Assembly (NCBI GenBank): GCA_958299035.1
Contig: CATQJL010000112.1
Span: 63,409,823-63,473,822 of the forward strand
DNA: 64,000 nucleotides
Source: Cylicocyclus nassatus
Taxonomy: Eukaryota > Nematoda > Chromadorea > Rhabditida > Strongylidae
Direction: 5' to 3'
This document shows, piece by piece, positions 40,951-52,518 of the stretch. The translations under genes and the position numbers were made by a program. Positions within the stretch are counted from its first letter, which is position 1. Each line of letters starts with the position of its first letter. The notes under the pieces are model-generated. The model was not told the DNA's origin. It worked only from the letters and a program-made list of their open reading frames with translations, and did no database searches.

Positions 40951-42030
40951 GGTTAGCATATGGTTATGCCCGCTTATATGGACACACTGTGTAAACCGAA
41001 TGGGAAAGCGAGGGGACCGGAGGGGGAAGGGGGGGGGGGAGGACAAATACACAGGTATAATAGAATCTCGTTTTTTGTGTAGAGTTTCTTGCATGAGTGC
41101 ACAATCATCACGATGAATTTTGAAGTTTGTTTTGGGGCGTTACGCCCACTTTGGTATTTCTTCGTTGTGCACTTTTTTCCGTTGTGCATTATTTTGTCTA
41201 GTGTCAACAACCGACTCTCTTGCATATATCTTTAGCTATAAAAAGGCATAAGATTAGCTCTTGTAGAGCTCAAATTTCACGCAAAGAAGCGATCATTGAA
41301 CGATTACAAACAATTTCAAACACTCCTCAATTAACCTCCTGAACTGCGTGATGGGATTAGCCCTGGCCTCTTTTTTAGGAATGTTCGGCCGCTGATGATT
41401 CAGAGTTCGTGACCATGTTTCGCTAAGACCAAATTTCCAATAAGGACCTACTGCATAGGAGTTGTCTCTTTGGGACCTTTCATATGGAGTTTTGGAATTC
41501 AGAAAAAAAGTAGCAGAGCAGCTTGTGCGGTAAGCTAATAAACATGTGCAGTAAAACTGATATTTCTCAAAATTATTGTATGGGGAAGTCAGTGATTTTG
41601 TAGTTGATCCTAAATTAATAGCTTTTTTAAGTCAACAAAATTTTTGGCGGATCTTTCTAGCTTTCATTCATTGTGTATGAAATGTTCTTGCACATTACAG
41701 AAGATTACGAGTACATGAAGATTCTACATATTCTGTTAACTTTTTTTCGAATGATTTGAGCCTGAATTCTCATTTGATTCGAATCCATTGAGATTGAACA
41801 ATAATGCTTGCTTCCAATAATAAAAGTAATGCTGTTGATGCCTTTGCTACTGGTTTTTGTTATTGCTGCCTGTTTTCATGTATTTCGACTCTGGTTATTC
41901 AAGTATTGCTAAGCGTATGCAGCTTTAAAGCGCACACTTTTTTGTTGTCGTTTTTTACAGATCTGATCAGTATTCAGCGCAGACTTTGGACTCCCAATAG
42001 CCGTCTAGACAGCGGCTAAGTAGCATGTAC
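40951..42030. other. no gene recognised
   Basis: Contains a G run near 41030-41040 and otherwise nothing that can be supported. Confidence 0.35.
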
Positions 42031-42351
42031 CTAGAATGTCAAGGACAATGTGTTATTTAGCTGTGACCACTTTACTCTCGTAAGTACGGGTAATTCACAT
42101 GGCCGTTGTGACCATTCGAGCACCCTTCTTTGTGGAGTAAACTCAGAAGAAGGATTACTGACTGTACGGCAATTTAATACCATGGTGAAGTACGAAGAGG
42201 TGTAGAATACGTAAGTTACAATGAAGCCGGTAGGCAGACTGCAGTTTATACTTGCGTACACGTAAATTTGATAAAAATTTGTTACTATCAGACCCGACAT
42301 CAAGCAAAAATGTGTCAATCTATACAGAGTGATTGTGGTGACAACCCACAA
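42031..42351 (-). CDS. uncertain hydrophobic ORF
   Basis: A 106-codon minus-strand frame with hydrophobic stretches (FCLMSGLIVTNFYQIYVYA, then FIVTYVFYTSSYFTMVL) that could be two membrane spans. Nematodes carry many seven-transmembrane chemoreceptor genes split into exons of this size, but no diagnostic motif is visible. Listed only as a candidate exon. Confidence 0.2.
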   Translation of the reverse strand: MWVVTTITLYRLTHFCLMSGLIVTNFYQIYVYASINCSLPTGFIVTYVFYTSSYFTMVLNCRTVSNPSSEFTPQRRVLEWSQRPCELPVLTRVKWSQLNNTLSLTF

Positions 42352-42869
42352 CCTTTAGCTCTTGTCTTTGAACTACGTTCAGTGCTTAAATATGGTCTAC
42401 ATTTTCTCCAAAAAAATTACGACAAGAGAATATGTTAAAGCTTAACAAGTTTTTCTCATTCACTTTCGATTCGAATAAAATCTCCTCCTAAGTGAATAAC
42501 AGAGCCGTGTACTGTTTACAGAAGTACAAAATTAAGTACATTTATGAAAAGTCACAAAAATCTACTGCAGAGTAGAATTTGAATGTTGTCATGAGAATTT
42601 TCTACAAAGATGTTTACGACTACTTTTAATAAAACTGATTCGTGTACTTCTGTGTGACAAGGTTCCAAAAAATCTATGCTACATTTTATCGCATAAGCGA
42701 AGCGGAAGGAGGTGTAAGCAGCTCCCTATATGGGGGGGGGGTTCATTCTGCAGTTACGGTTGTGATACTGTAATTGGTTGGTTTATAGCCACAAAATTTG
42801 TTCAAATTGTTGTTTGGTGTCAACTTGCAGCACAAGTGCTCGAAAATTTAGTATGCTTCGTATTGTAAT
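42352..42869. other. no gene recognised
   Basis: Contains only a short G run near 42731-42740. Confidence 0.35.
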
Positions 42870-42871
42870 TA

Positions 42872-43809
42872 CAGGGTGCGGCAAAAGTCTGGGAGCCTAA
42901 TTTTGCAGTACTGCAATTACAAAGATACTGATGGTTTTGATTTCAATTTTATGCCACATGATGCTGCGGTCATCCTCTACAGAATACACTTTATTTGGCT
43001 GGAAATGGCTGCCATATGTTTTTGTAAGAATGGAAATTACCAAACTAGTACTTTTGCAAAGCGAAAAAACCAGAATTTTTGGTATTTACAATTTTTGCTG
43101 AAACTAGAGATGCTGTAAATATTTTACAAAACTTCGATGCACATAACATAAAAGAGGCTTTGTGCTATTGTATCCTAGTTCTGCTTTTGCCAGTGGCTGT
43201 TCTTGCATGAACGGAAAATAAAAGTTTGGGAATGTTACCTACGTGCCAGTGGAACTCCGTCTTCAGAACAAATTCAAAAGCTAGAGAATGCTCAACAGGC
43301 ACTGGGACCAAGGTGTATTTTTTGCATACGTCTTCTAAATTAGAATCTATTGAAATTCGGCCATGAAAACACTTTTTATACTTTTTAAACGATATTTTCA
43401 AGCTTTTATTAGCGCAAATGTAGCCAAAATTCCGGTATACGAAGTACACATGCTTCTAATTGAAAATCCAATATTTTTATTCCTAAGCAATGCAAAAAAA
43501 ATTTTTGGAAGTATGTTGTAGATAAAAGTTTGCTCTATCACGCTGCGCATTTGCCGATGTAAAAGAAGCAGTTATAGTGAAGGCGTGAGGCGAATTCCAT
43601 TACGACTACCTGCGTGCCATGACAGGTGGACTTGCCAAGATTTTGTAGGACTGCGTGGAAGCCAAAAGAGGCAGTTTTGCAATTCAAGAACTGGGCTGTA
43701 TCTGCAATGGTTCGAATTATATGTGCGCCAGATTTTTCGTTTCTAGGTACTTCCCTCTTCTCGTTTTGTACGAAAAAGTATCAAGCTCCCAGACTTTTGC
43801 CGCACCCTG
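42872..43809. mobile_element. Tc1/mariner-type non-autonomous element
   Basis: A 938-base element with exact termini CAGGGTGCGGCAAAAGTCTG at both ends in inverted orientation (match continues through GGAGC) and TA on both flanks (42870-42871 and 43810-43811). The internal frames of 70-94 codons have no transposase motifs. It is probably mobilised by a related element elsewhere. Confidence 0.8.
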
Positions 43810-43811
43810 TA

Positions 43812-46038
43812 CATTCAAAGATTTCCATTTACGATTAGATTTTGGTCATGGCTTAGTTTTAGTTTTTGGCTGCACAGGCAAGCACGAAAAACGCTAGAAA
43901 AACTGTTTGTATGTGAAGTAATTTGATTGCGCAAAATTTTGGGGTGACTTCAGATGACAAAGAAATTAACAAGTAATCTTTCTTGTCAGAGTCTTTGCAG
44001 TTCTTGCAATATGTGGGAGGTGAATATAATTGGCGAGTTCCGCCATGTGCCATCACTCAGTCAGTATTCTACCACATTTTGTAAAATTGGAAACCGGTCT
44101 CACTAATAATGCTCGAGTAGACACTACATAAGTAGTAACAAAAAGTCTGAATAGTTTCACCTTCTATGTGGTTGGACGGAAATGAAGAGCTGCCAGCAAA
44201 GGGGCCATTTCTAAGAAAAGATAAACACATACTTCATTTTCTAAAAATTTGCTTGCGTGAAATTTAGAGAGGCTAATGAGCACACTGAATAATCTAGTCC
44301 GCTAATAGGTATTCATAACTATCAGGTGCGATATGCGTTCAAAAGTATTTGTTGTAGAGTGTGATTTAGCAGTGAACTATGTAAACAGACATGACATACA
44401 ATAAGCTCATAACTGTCAAGAAGTCATGGAATTCCGCTGGAGTTCACGAAAATTCGCATCGCATCGCCAAATTTTGGTTCAGAGCAAAAAAGTTCTGGAT
44501 TCAACATTTCAACTCAGCTCGGTGAGATACAATCTGTATATTACGGAAGGCGGTAGGTCTTACAGATTTATCCTTATGGTAGGTTACTCAGTGTGCAATG
44601 AATAAGAGCAGTGAGTGACCTAAGTGACCTACCGTAAGCAAAATTCCACGAAGATTCGTGAACTCTGACCTACAGTAATAATCCTAGGGCACATCCATGT
44701 ATTGGAAGATGCGCCTCGCCTTGCTGAATCGAAGTGTGCTCTTTAGTTCCGAATTCGTCCACTCTTAATTAAGATATGGTGATGCGACGCGGATTTCGTT
44801 AAAGTCCGCGCATTTCGGTGACTTTTTGACGAATTACGAGCGCTTTTGTAGGCTCCTCCATTTTTGCAGAGCTTAGGTCCAGGATTTGAGGAAATGAACA
44901 GCTGACGCCGAAGAAAAAGGTAAGGAGCTCCGCTGATCAATTTTTTGTTGCTTAGGAACTGAGGGCAAGCTTGAGGCTAGTGTATACAGATCTGTTTGCC
45001 CAGACTTTCTAACCTTTCGGGCTTTTTTGACCAGTGCCCAAAAACGCAGATCAGTTAAACCATTTATGGCTGTAAAAATTAACTTTGCTTTTCGCCAGTC
45101 CGTACTTTTCCGAACCGAAGAACAAACAAGTATCTCTTTTGCGGTACGCTGACTACAAAGTTACAGAATGGGCTAAATCCAGAGCTAACTCTGTGACTGC
45201 GAATGATTTATATGAGATATAGTTTGATCAAGGTAGCTAAAGCATCTTAAAATGTTCTTCTACCCTCACTTGTTAGATTTTCTTAGCTATCCTTAAGCAC
45301 AGTTCTACGGTATAACACTCTCTACCTTCCCCCTCCCTTTCCCTTTCTCTCCTATTACCTTCTTTGTAAACAGCCACTCTATCTATTCCCGAAGCAAATT
45401 GCTTACCATCCAACAACAATGAGCTGACCAGAGACTGTTCTTTGCTGTTTGAACCAGTTAGGCACGCGACGGGGGTGTCCTTTTGTTGTTGTGTGCAGCC
45501 GATGATGGAAACCACAAACGCACCGATTCTTACCTCGGCGCTGATTGAATGAAGGACGACAGAAAATGAATGGTAGTTGTCATTTCAAAGAGTACTGCTA
45601 GCCATGAAAAACTCCACACGGCCTCCACAGAGTTCGTCGTGCTTATTTTCTATGTGGCTCCTTTGCTGGAGTGAAAAGGCGCCGGCACTTGAAATAGCAG
45701 AAAATGTGATTCTAAGGGGTTTCAAGTTGAGGTTGTCAATCAAAATACGGTAGAGAAAAACATTGTGACAGTTGTCCGTCAATGTCGTGCGCAACGAATT
45801 TTTGCGGCATTGGTCTTTGAATGGTAAATGTGCTGTCGGAATGGGATGCTTGTATCAGCTAGAGTGGATCCGTCATCACCACAGGTGGTCGACGTGCTTC
45901 GATGGCTTTCTCAACAACTACGTAGATCTGCGGAAGCCCCCAAATTTAGGGACTACTGCTTTTGTAAGGAAAAGTAACAGCCAAAGATCAAAGAAAATTA
46001 GAAAAGGTGGGGTGGGGTAGAACCGCGGAAGAGCGAGC
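43812..46038. other. no gene firmly recognised
   Basis: Around 44540-44640 there are short inverted pieces (GGTAGGTC and GACCTACC) that may be a degenerate MITE. Frames at 45273-45515 (minus) and 45772-46020 (plus) have no recognisable motif. The rest appears empty. Confidence 0.3.
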
Positions 46039-46040
46039 GA

Positions 46041-46616
46041 ATGTGACATCACACAAAAGCAAGGAGGTCAACCAAAAAATCAATAATCAAACAAAATCAT
46101 AAAATCTCATTTTGGTGAAAAAGCAGGCACAGCCTGCGGCCAAATGGTAAAAAAGAGCAAAAACCAGACAGGATTCTGTCTGGCTTGCTCATCATGCATG
46201 AAGAAACGAAAGCAAAACCGAAAAAGTTAAACAACTCACCAACAGCGCATGAAGGGGCAGTACAGACTTTGTGTCGATATGCCCTTGCTCATTCCTGCAT
46301 GCAAAAAGTATGTTTGAAAAATTACAAACAGATACATCATCAATATGTTGAAGAATGATCCTCCTCTACAATGTGTGTGAGGCACATTTCTATGAGAATG
46401 TGACATCACACAAAAGCAAGGAGGTCAACCAAAAAATCAATAATGAAACAAAATCATAAAATCTCATTTTGGTGAAAAAGCAGGCACAGCCTGCGGCCAA
46501 ATGGTAAAAAAGAGCAAAAACCAGACAGGATTCTGTCTGGCTTGCTCATCATGCATGAAGAAACGAAAGCAAAACCGAAAAAGTTAAAGAACTCACCAAC
46601 AGCGCATAAAAGGGCA
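46041..46616. repeat. 220-base direct repeat with internal hairpins
   Basis: Copies at 46041-46260 and 46398-46616 are about 95% identical by eye. Each contains two perfect small hairpins: GCAGGC-aca-GCCTGC and CCAGACAG-gatt-CTGTCTGG. Each copy ends, on the minus strand, with a good splice donor (GTTG then GTGAGTT) preceded by a frame reading CPFMRC. This suggests duplicated exon-intron junctions of a minus-strand gene, but acceptors agree for only one copy. Confidence 0.6.
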
Positions 46617-46839
46617 AAACAGGCGAATGTGCGCAAAATGCGAGATAACAGGATTAGGCGTAAAATATATTATTTTGGGTGTGCCGTGAGTAATCACGGC
46701 CGACGCGCATTCCGCAACGTCTAAATCACTTTCCTCCTTGATTTTTCCACTAACACAAATCTATTAGAATTTCAAGCAAGTTTTTCTCCAAACGAATAGA
46801 TGAGAATGAAGTAAAGACATAACTGAGAGAAATAGAACT

Positions 46840-47425
46840 CACGTATGTACAAAGTGCTTGCAGCGAAAGCCGAAACTTGCTTGTGCATTCTGCTCAAGCG
46901 GTGTTCCTTCTCCAAACAGCAGCATTTTGGCACCTACAACCAAAAGCATTCTCAAAACTTTGTAAAGGAAAAATCCTAAACGAGGAAAGAAACTCAGAAA
47001 TTGCAAAAGATCCACAATGTTCCCAAACTTATTGCGACAGACGTCCAAATTCTTTCTTGGGAACTTATGTGGGGGAAAAAGCAGGCACATTGAATGTTAA
47101 ACTGCATGCAAACCATAATCATGCACATTATAGTTACTTGCAAAACCTAACTACTAAGATAGAAATTCAAATTGAACAAAAAAGATAAAGAAAACGAGTT
47201 CCGTTTCGTTCCTTCCCTTAGACGGAGCACAAATACAAAAAAATCAACAAATAAGCCCTCCCCGGAACTCTTCAGTAAGGAGGGAGGGCCTAACAAAGTA
47301 AAGAAAATGAAAAACTCACCAATTCCAGCAAAAAAACGCGATGAGTTGCATCTCCCGTCGCGAGTGCCCGATCCCGCGAGATCGGGCTTTCCTGCCGGTC
47401 GGGGCTGGGCGCCCGCGAGTTTCAT
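46840..47425 (-). other. candidate minus-strand exons, unidentified
   Basis: Between an acceptor-like GGTTGTAG (about 46942) and a donor GTGAGTTC (about 46845) a minus-strand frame reads AKMLLFGEGTPLEQNAQ and FRCKHFVHT. A second donor GTGAGTTTTTC at about 47320 follows RCNSSRFFAGI. Together with the direct repeat at 46041-46616 these may belong to one gene of unknown family. No start, stop or domain was found, so this is a weak call. Confidence 0.2.
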
Positions 47426-48434
47426 ACATCATGGGTCGGGCGCCCGTTCCCGCCAGGGCGTTCATTGCCAATGGTTAAGAAGCGCCCGGGTGCGGTGCGG
47501 GAGATTGATACATACCGGCCCTGGATAGCCACCTGAGGTGGCTTAGGAAAGAAAAAGTCATAAATTTTTCCTCACTCACATAATTTTTCTACTTTCTTTA
47601 CATACTTCTCATCTACATCCCAAACCCTACAAAATGGTTCCTAAACCGCCTCAAACCCCCTTCTCCCCGCTAGTTATAGCCCCTTGAAAATTTTGAATGG
47701 CGGCGGAAAGGCTGCTCTAGGCGCGTAATGCTGCACGATGGATACATCACGCCGCCAATCCAGAGAATATGAATATCATCGCGTGTGTTCGATGATTCTT
47801 TTTCGTTTTTTCTTTCTGTTGTGGCTTTGTTCCGTTCCTTTTCATTTTACTCTTCGAATATCTCGTGGCGGATGTCGTAATTTCATTGAAGACAATGAAA
47901 CTTCATTTTTTGCAATTTCGGGACGCCGCCTCGTGCCGAGCCCTGGTCTAGGGTCAAAGGGGACTTCGTAAAAATTCGCAAAAATCAAGGGGGACTTCGT
48001 TTTTTGCATTTTCAACTAGCCACTTGTGCCGAGCCCTGTCCACACTACGAGAATTGTCTACAATACCAGACCCCATCTAAGATAAACCTTCAAATTTGAA
48101 TTCTAATGTAAAGCTTCATTGCTGAAGAAAAAATCCGCAATCTAACCTGGTTTCTTCAGATATAGTAAAAGGAATTTGCAAGAACGTTCCATCCTTCACA
48201 CAATTCTTCGGCTACTCGCGTTAGCAAAAGCTTTTATAGAAATAGTTTTGTACTTCCGTAGCGGCACGATTAGATGGAGTATAAAAGATTTTCAATGCTT
48301 ACAAATACAGTACCAGTTTCCCCAACGAAAAACAACGGAACCCACCCACAAATTGTGAAAAACTTCACGTCACCAGCAGCATTAGACACTGAGTAGAAAT
48401 AATCTTAAGGGAACTACTCTTCAAAGCAGTTACA
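47426..48434. other. no gene recognised
   Basis: Contains a GC-rich patch at 47340-47520 and a local repeat of GGGGACTTCGT near 47960 and 47991. Nothing else. Confidence 0.35.
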
Positions 48435-48645
48435 GTCGAGTAGATTTTCCGCTTAATGTAGTGTGCTTGCACAGAAGATGAAATGCGGTAAAATTTGCGC
48501 GTGAGGAATTAGCTTCGACTGTGACGCCGACCAGTTGCGCGCGCAGTATGCCGGCAATGCTGGCGCAGCTACCTCTTCACGCGCAACTTTTACCGCATTT
48601 CATAAACTGTGCAAGCACACTATATTAAGCGGAAAATCTAATCGA
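48435..48645. mobile_element. MITE with 80-base inverted repeats beside the tRNA array
   Basis: The left arm begins TAGATTTTCCGCTTAATGTA and continues through GTGTGCTTGCACAG and ATGAAATGCGGTAAAA; the right arm (ending near 48645) is its reverse complement with few changes. The total is about 210 bases, ending roughly 75 bases before the first array unit. TCGA occurs just outside both ends and may be a target duplication. Confidence 0.65.
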
Positions 48646-48817
48646 CGGTATAGCATCACTGAATCAACTCCTAGATAACAAGCACAAGAAATTTTTTGAG
48701 AAACGGATAGGATTTTAAAGTCACAGTAAAGTGAACAGCAATCTTCCCACGCTTGAATGGACTTGATAGGAAATACCGATGGACGTGAAGGATAATGGCA
48801 GTACATAAAGCTGCCGT

Positions 48818-48899
48818 GATCAGGTGGCCGAGTGGTTAAGGCGATGGACTGCTAATCCATTGGGGTTTCCCCGCGTGAGTTCGAATCTCATCCTGATCG
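48818..48899 (+). tRNA. tRNA-Ser(GCT), array copy 1
   Basis: An 82-base gene decoding AGC and AGT. Acceptor stem GATCAGG/CCTGATC, D stem GCC/GGC, anticodon stem ATGGA/TCCAT with loop CTGCTAA (anticodon GCT), long variable arm GGGG-TTT-CCCC as expected for serine tRNAs, T arm GTGAG-TTCGAAT-CTCAT, discriminator G73. The internal A box TGGCCGAGTGG and B box AGTTCGAATCT are present. A T4 run at 48904-48907 is a minimal RNA polymerase III terminator. No intron, and CCA is not encoded. This body is the consensus of the array. Confidence 0.97.
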
Positions 48900-49012
48900 A
48901 AACTTTTGCTATTCACAGAAGAGTGAGCAGCAGTGTTCCCACGCTTGAGAAATGGACTTGATAGGAAATACCGTTGGACGTGAAGGATAATGGCAGTACA
49001 TAAAGCTGCCGT

Positions 49013-49094
49013 GATCAGGTGGCCGAGTGGTTAAGGCGATGGACTGCTAATCCATTGGGGTTTCCCCGCGTGAGTTCGAATCTCATCCTGATCG
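49013..49094 (+). tRNA. tRNA-Ser(GCT), array copy 2
   Basis: Consensus body. Confidence 0.97.
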
Positions 49095-49207
49095 AAACTT
49101 TTGCTTTTCACAGAAGAGTGAGCAGCAGTGTTCCCACGCTTGAGAAATGGACTTGATAGGAAATACTGTTGGACGTGAAGGATAATGGCAGTACATAAAG
49201 CTGCCAT

Positions 49208-49289
49208 GATCAGGTGGCCGAGTGGTTAAAGCGATGGACTGCTAATCCATTGGGGTTTCCGCGCGTGAGTTCGAATCTCATCCTGATCG
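49208..49289 (+). tRNA. tRNA-Ser(GCT), array copy 3, variant
   Basis: One change in the D stem (GGC to AGC) and one in the variable arm (CCCC to CCGC), each breaking a pair; possibly less stable. Confidence 0.9.
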
Positions 49290-49401
49290 AAACTTTTGCT
49301 ATTCACAGTAGTGTGAGCAGCAGTGTTCCCACGCTTGAGAGATGGACTTGATAGGAAATACGTTGCACGTGACGGATAATGGCAGTACATAAAGTTGCCG
49401 T

Positions 49402-49483
49402 GATCAGGTGGCCGAGTGGTTAAGGCGATGGACTGCTAATCCATTGGGGTTTCCCCGCGTGAGTTCGAATCTCATCCTGATCG
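49402..49483 (+). tRNA. tRNA-Ser(GCT), array copy 4
   Basis: Consensus body after a 194-base unit whose spacer reads ACGTTGCACGTGACGG. Confidence 0.97.
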
Positions 49484-49596
49484 AAACTTTTGCTATTCAC
49501 AGAAGAGTGAGCAGCAGTGTTCCCACGCTTGAGAAGTGGACTTGATAGGAAATACCGTTGGACGTGAAGGATAATGGCAGTACATAAAGCTGCCGT

Positions 49597-49678
49597 GATC
49601 AGGTGGCCGAGTGGTTAAGGCGATGGACTGCTAATCCATTGGGGTTTCCCCGCGTGAGTTCGAATCTCATCCTGATCG
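49597..49678 (+). tRNA. tRNA-Ser(GCT), array copy 5
   Basis: Consensus body. Confidence 0.97.
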
Positions 49679-49791
49679 AAACTTTTGCTATTCACAGAAG
49701 AGTGAGCAGCAGTGTTCCCACGCTTGAGAAATGGACTTGATAGGAAATACTGTTGGACGTGAAGGATAATGGCAGTACATAAATCTGCCGT

Positions 49792-49873
49792 GATCAGGTG
49801 GCCGAGTGGTTAAGGCGATGGACTGCTAATCCATTGGGGTTTCCCCGCGTGAGTTCGAATCTCATCCTGATCG
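49792..49873 (+). tRNA. tRNA-Ser(GCT), array copy 6
   Basis: Consensus body; the upstream element reads TACATAAATCTGCC. Confidence 0.97.
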
Positions 49874-49986
49874 AAACTTTTGCTATTCACAGAAGAGTGA
49901 GCAGCAGTGTTCCCACGCTTGAGAAATGGACTTGATAGGAAATACCGTTGGACGTGAAGGATAATGGCAGTACATAAAGCTGCCGT

Positions 49987-50068
49987 GATCAGGTGGCCGA
50001 GTGGTTTAGGCGATGGACTGCTAATCCATTGGGGTTCCCCCGCGTGAGTTCGAATCTCATCCTGATCG
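49987..50068 (+). tRNA. tRNA-Ser(GCT), array copy 7, variant
   Basis: D-loop TTAA is TTTA and the variable-arm loop has one T to C change; both are in loops and probably tolerated. Confidence 0.94.
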
Positions 50069-50181
50069 AAACTTTTGCTATTCACAGTAGTGTGAGCAGC
50101 AGTGTTCCCACGCTTGAGAAATGGACTTGATAGGAAATACCGTTGGACGTGAAGGATAATGGCAGTACATAAAGTTGCCGT

Positions 50182-50263
50182 GATCAGGTGGCCGAGTGGT
50201 TAAGGCGATGGACTGCTAATCCATTGGGGTTTCCCCGCGTGAGTTCGAGTCTCATCCTGATCG
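50182..50263 (+). tRNA. tRNA-Ser(GCT), array copy 8, variant
   Basis: T loop TTCGAGT instead of TTCGAAT; shared with copies 16, 22 and 37. Confidence 0.94.
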
Positions 50264-50375
50264 AAACTTTTGCTATTCACAGTAGTGTGAGCAGCAGTGT
50301 TCCCACGCTTGAGAGATGGACTTGATAGGAAATACGTTGGACGTGACGGATAATGGCAGTACATAAAGCTGCCGT

Positions 50376-50457
50376 GATCAGGTGGCCGAGTGGTTAAGGC
50401 GATGGACTGCTAATCCATTGGGGTTTCCCCGCGTGAGTTCGAATCTCATCCTGATCG
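50376..50457 (+). tRNA. tRNA-Ser(GCT), array copy 9
   Basis: Consensus body after a 194-base unit. Confidence 0.97.
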
Positions 50458-50570
50458 AAACTTTTGCTATTCACAGAAGAGTGAGCAGCAGTGTTCCCAC
50501 GCTTGAGAAATGGACTTGATAGGAAATTCCGTTGGACGTGAAGGATAATGGCAGTACATAAAGCTGCCGT

Positions 50571-50652
50571 GATCAGGTGGCCGAGTGGTTAAGGCGATGG
50601 ACTGCTAATCCATTGGGGTTTCCCCGCGTGAGTTCGAATCTCATCCTGATCG
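50571..50652 (+). tRNA. tRNA-Ser(GCT), array copy 10
   Basis: Consensus body. Confidence 0.97.
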
Positions 50653-50765
50653 AAACTTTTGCTATTCACAGAAGAGTGAGCAGCAGTGTTTCCACGCTTG
50701 AGAAATGGACTTGATAGGAAATACCGTTGGACGTGAAGGATAATGGCAGTACATAAAGCTGCCGT

Positions 50766-50847
50766 GATCAGGTGGCCGAGTGGTTAAGGCGATGGACTGC
50801 TAATCCATTGGGGTTTCCCCGCGTGAGTTCGAATCTCATCCTGATCG
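50766..50847 (+). tRNA. tRNA-Ser(GCT), array copy 11
   Basis: Consensus body. Confidence 0.97.
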
Positions 50848-50960
50848 AAACTTTTGCTATTCACAGAAGAGTGAGCAGCAGTGTTTCCACGCTTGAGAGA
50901 TGGACTTGATAGGAAATTCCGTTGGACGTGAAGGACAATGGCAGTACATAAAGCTGCCGT

Positions 50961-51042
50961 GATCAGGTGGCCGAGTGGTTAAGGCGATGGACTGCTAATC
51001 CATTGGGGTTTCCCCGCGTGAGTTCGAATCTCATCCTGATCG
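50961..51042 (+). tRNA. tRNA-Ser(GCT), array copy 12
   Basis: Consensus body. Confidence 0.97.
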
Positions 51043-51155
51043 AAACTTTTGCTATTCACAGAAGAGTGAGCAGCAGTGTTCCCACGCTTGAGAAATGGAC
51101 TTGATAGGAAATTCCGTTGGACGTGAAGGACAATGGCAGTACATAAAGCTGCCGT

Positions 51156-51237
51156 GATCAGGTGGCCGAGTGGTTAAGGCGATGGACTGCTAATCCATTG
51201 GGGTTTCCCCGCGTGAGTTCGAATCTCATCCTGATCG
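51156..51237 (+). tRNA. tRNA-Ser(GCT), array copy 13
   Basis: Consensus body. Confidence 0.97.
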
Positions 51238-51350
51238 AAACTTTTGCTATTCACAGAACAGTGAGCAGCAGTGTTCCCACGCTTGAGAAATGGACTTGAT
51301 AGGAAATTCCGTTGGACGTGAAGGATAATGGCAGTACATAAAGCTGCCGT

Positions 51351-51432
51351 GATCAGGTGGCCGAGTGGTTAAGGCGATTGACTGCTAATCCATTGGGGTT
51401 TCCCCGCGTGAGTTCGAATCTCATCCTGATCG
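51351..51432 (+). tRNA. tRNA-Ser(GCT), array copy 14, variant
   Basis: Anticodon stem ATTGA instead of ATGGA, leaving a T-C mismatch in the stem; shared with copies 19, 28 and 33. May be a weakened gene. Confidence 0.88.
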
Positions 51433-51544
51433 AAACTTTTGCTATTCACAGAACAGTGAGCAGCAGTGTTCCCACGCTTGAGAGATGGACTTGATAGGAA
51501 ATACGTTGCACGTGACGGATAATGGCAGTACATAAAGCTGCCGT

Positions 51545-51626
51545 GATCAGGTGGCCGAGTGGTTAAGGCGATGGACTGCTAATCCATTGGGGTTTCCCCG
51601 CGTGAGTTCGAATCTCATCCTGATCG
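51545..51626 (+). tRNA. tRNA-Ser(GCT), array copy 15
   Basis: Consensus body after a 194-base unit. Confidence 0.97.
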
Positions 51627-51739
51627 AAACTTTTGCTATTCACAGAAGAGTGAGCAGCAGTGTTCCCACGCTTGAGAAATGGACTTGATAGGAAATACTG
51701 TTGGACGTGAAGGATAATGGCAGTACATAAAGTTGCCGT

Positions 51740-51821
51740 GATCAGGTGGCCGAGTGGTTAAGGCGATGGACTGCTAATCCATTGGGGTTTCCCCGCGTGA
51801 GTTCGAGTCTCATCCTGATCG
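51740..51821 (+). tRNA. tRNA-Ser(GCT), array copy 16, variant
   Basis: T loop TTCGAGT. Confidence 0.94.
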
Positions 51822-51934
51822 AAACTTTTGCTATTCACAGTAGTGTGAGCAGCAGTGTTCCCACGCTTGAGAGATGGACTTGATAGGAAATTCCGTTGGA
51901 CGTGAAGGACAATGGCAGTACATAAAGCTGCCGT

Positions 51935-52016
51935 GATCAGGTGGCCGAGTGGTTAAGGCGATGGACTGCTAATCCATTGGGGTTTCCCCGCGTGAGTTCG
52001 AATCTCATCCTGATCG
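51935..52016 (+). tRNA. tRNA-Ser(GCT), array copy 17
   Basis: Consensus body. Confidence 0.97.
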
Positions 52017-52129
52017 AAACTTTTGCTATTCACAGAAGAGTGAGCAGCAGTGTTCCCACGCTTGAGAAATGGACTTGATAGGAAATTCCGTTGGACGTGA
52101 AGGACAATGGCAGTACATAAAGCTGCCGT

Positions 52130-52211
52130 GATCAGGTGGCCGAGTGGTTAAGGCGATGGACTGCTAATCCATTGGGGTTTCCCCGCGTGAGTTCGAATCT
52201 CATCCTGATCG
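52130..52211 (+). tRNA. tRNA-Ser(GCT), array copy 18
   Basis: Consensus body. Confidence 0.97.
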
Positions 52212-52324
52212 AAACTTTTGCTATTCACAGAACAGTGAGCAGCAGTGTTCCCACGCTTGAGAAATGGACTTGATAGGAAATTCCGTTGGACGTGAAGGAT
52301 AATGGCAGTACATAAAGCTGCCGT

Positions 52325-52406
52325 GATCAGGTGGCCGAGTGGTTAAGGCGATTGACTGCTAATCCATTGGGGTTTCCCCGCGTGAGTTCGAATCTCATCC
52401 TGATCG
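52325..52406 (+). tRNA. tRNA-Ser(GCT), array copy 19, variant
   Basis: Anticodon stem ATTGA (mismatch), as in copy 14. Confidence 0.88.
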
Positions 52407-52518
52407 AAACTTTTGCTATTCACAGAACAGTGAGCAGCAGTGTTCCCACGCTTGAGAGATGGACTTGATAGGAAATACGTTGCACGTGACGGATAATGGC
52501 AGTACATAAAGCTGCCGT

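Noticed and set aside
49810..50085. 91-codon minus-strand ORF inside the tRNA array (NSKSFDQDEIRTHAGEPQ)
   Set aside because: It is the reverse translation of the tRNA and spacer units; the peptide simply repeats with the array.
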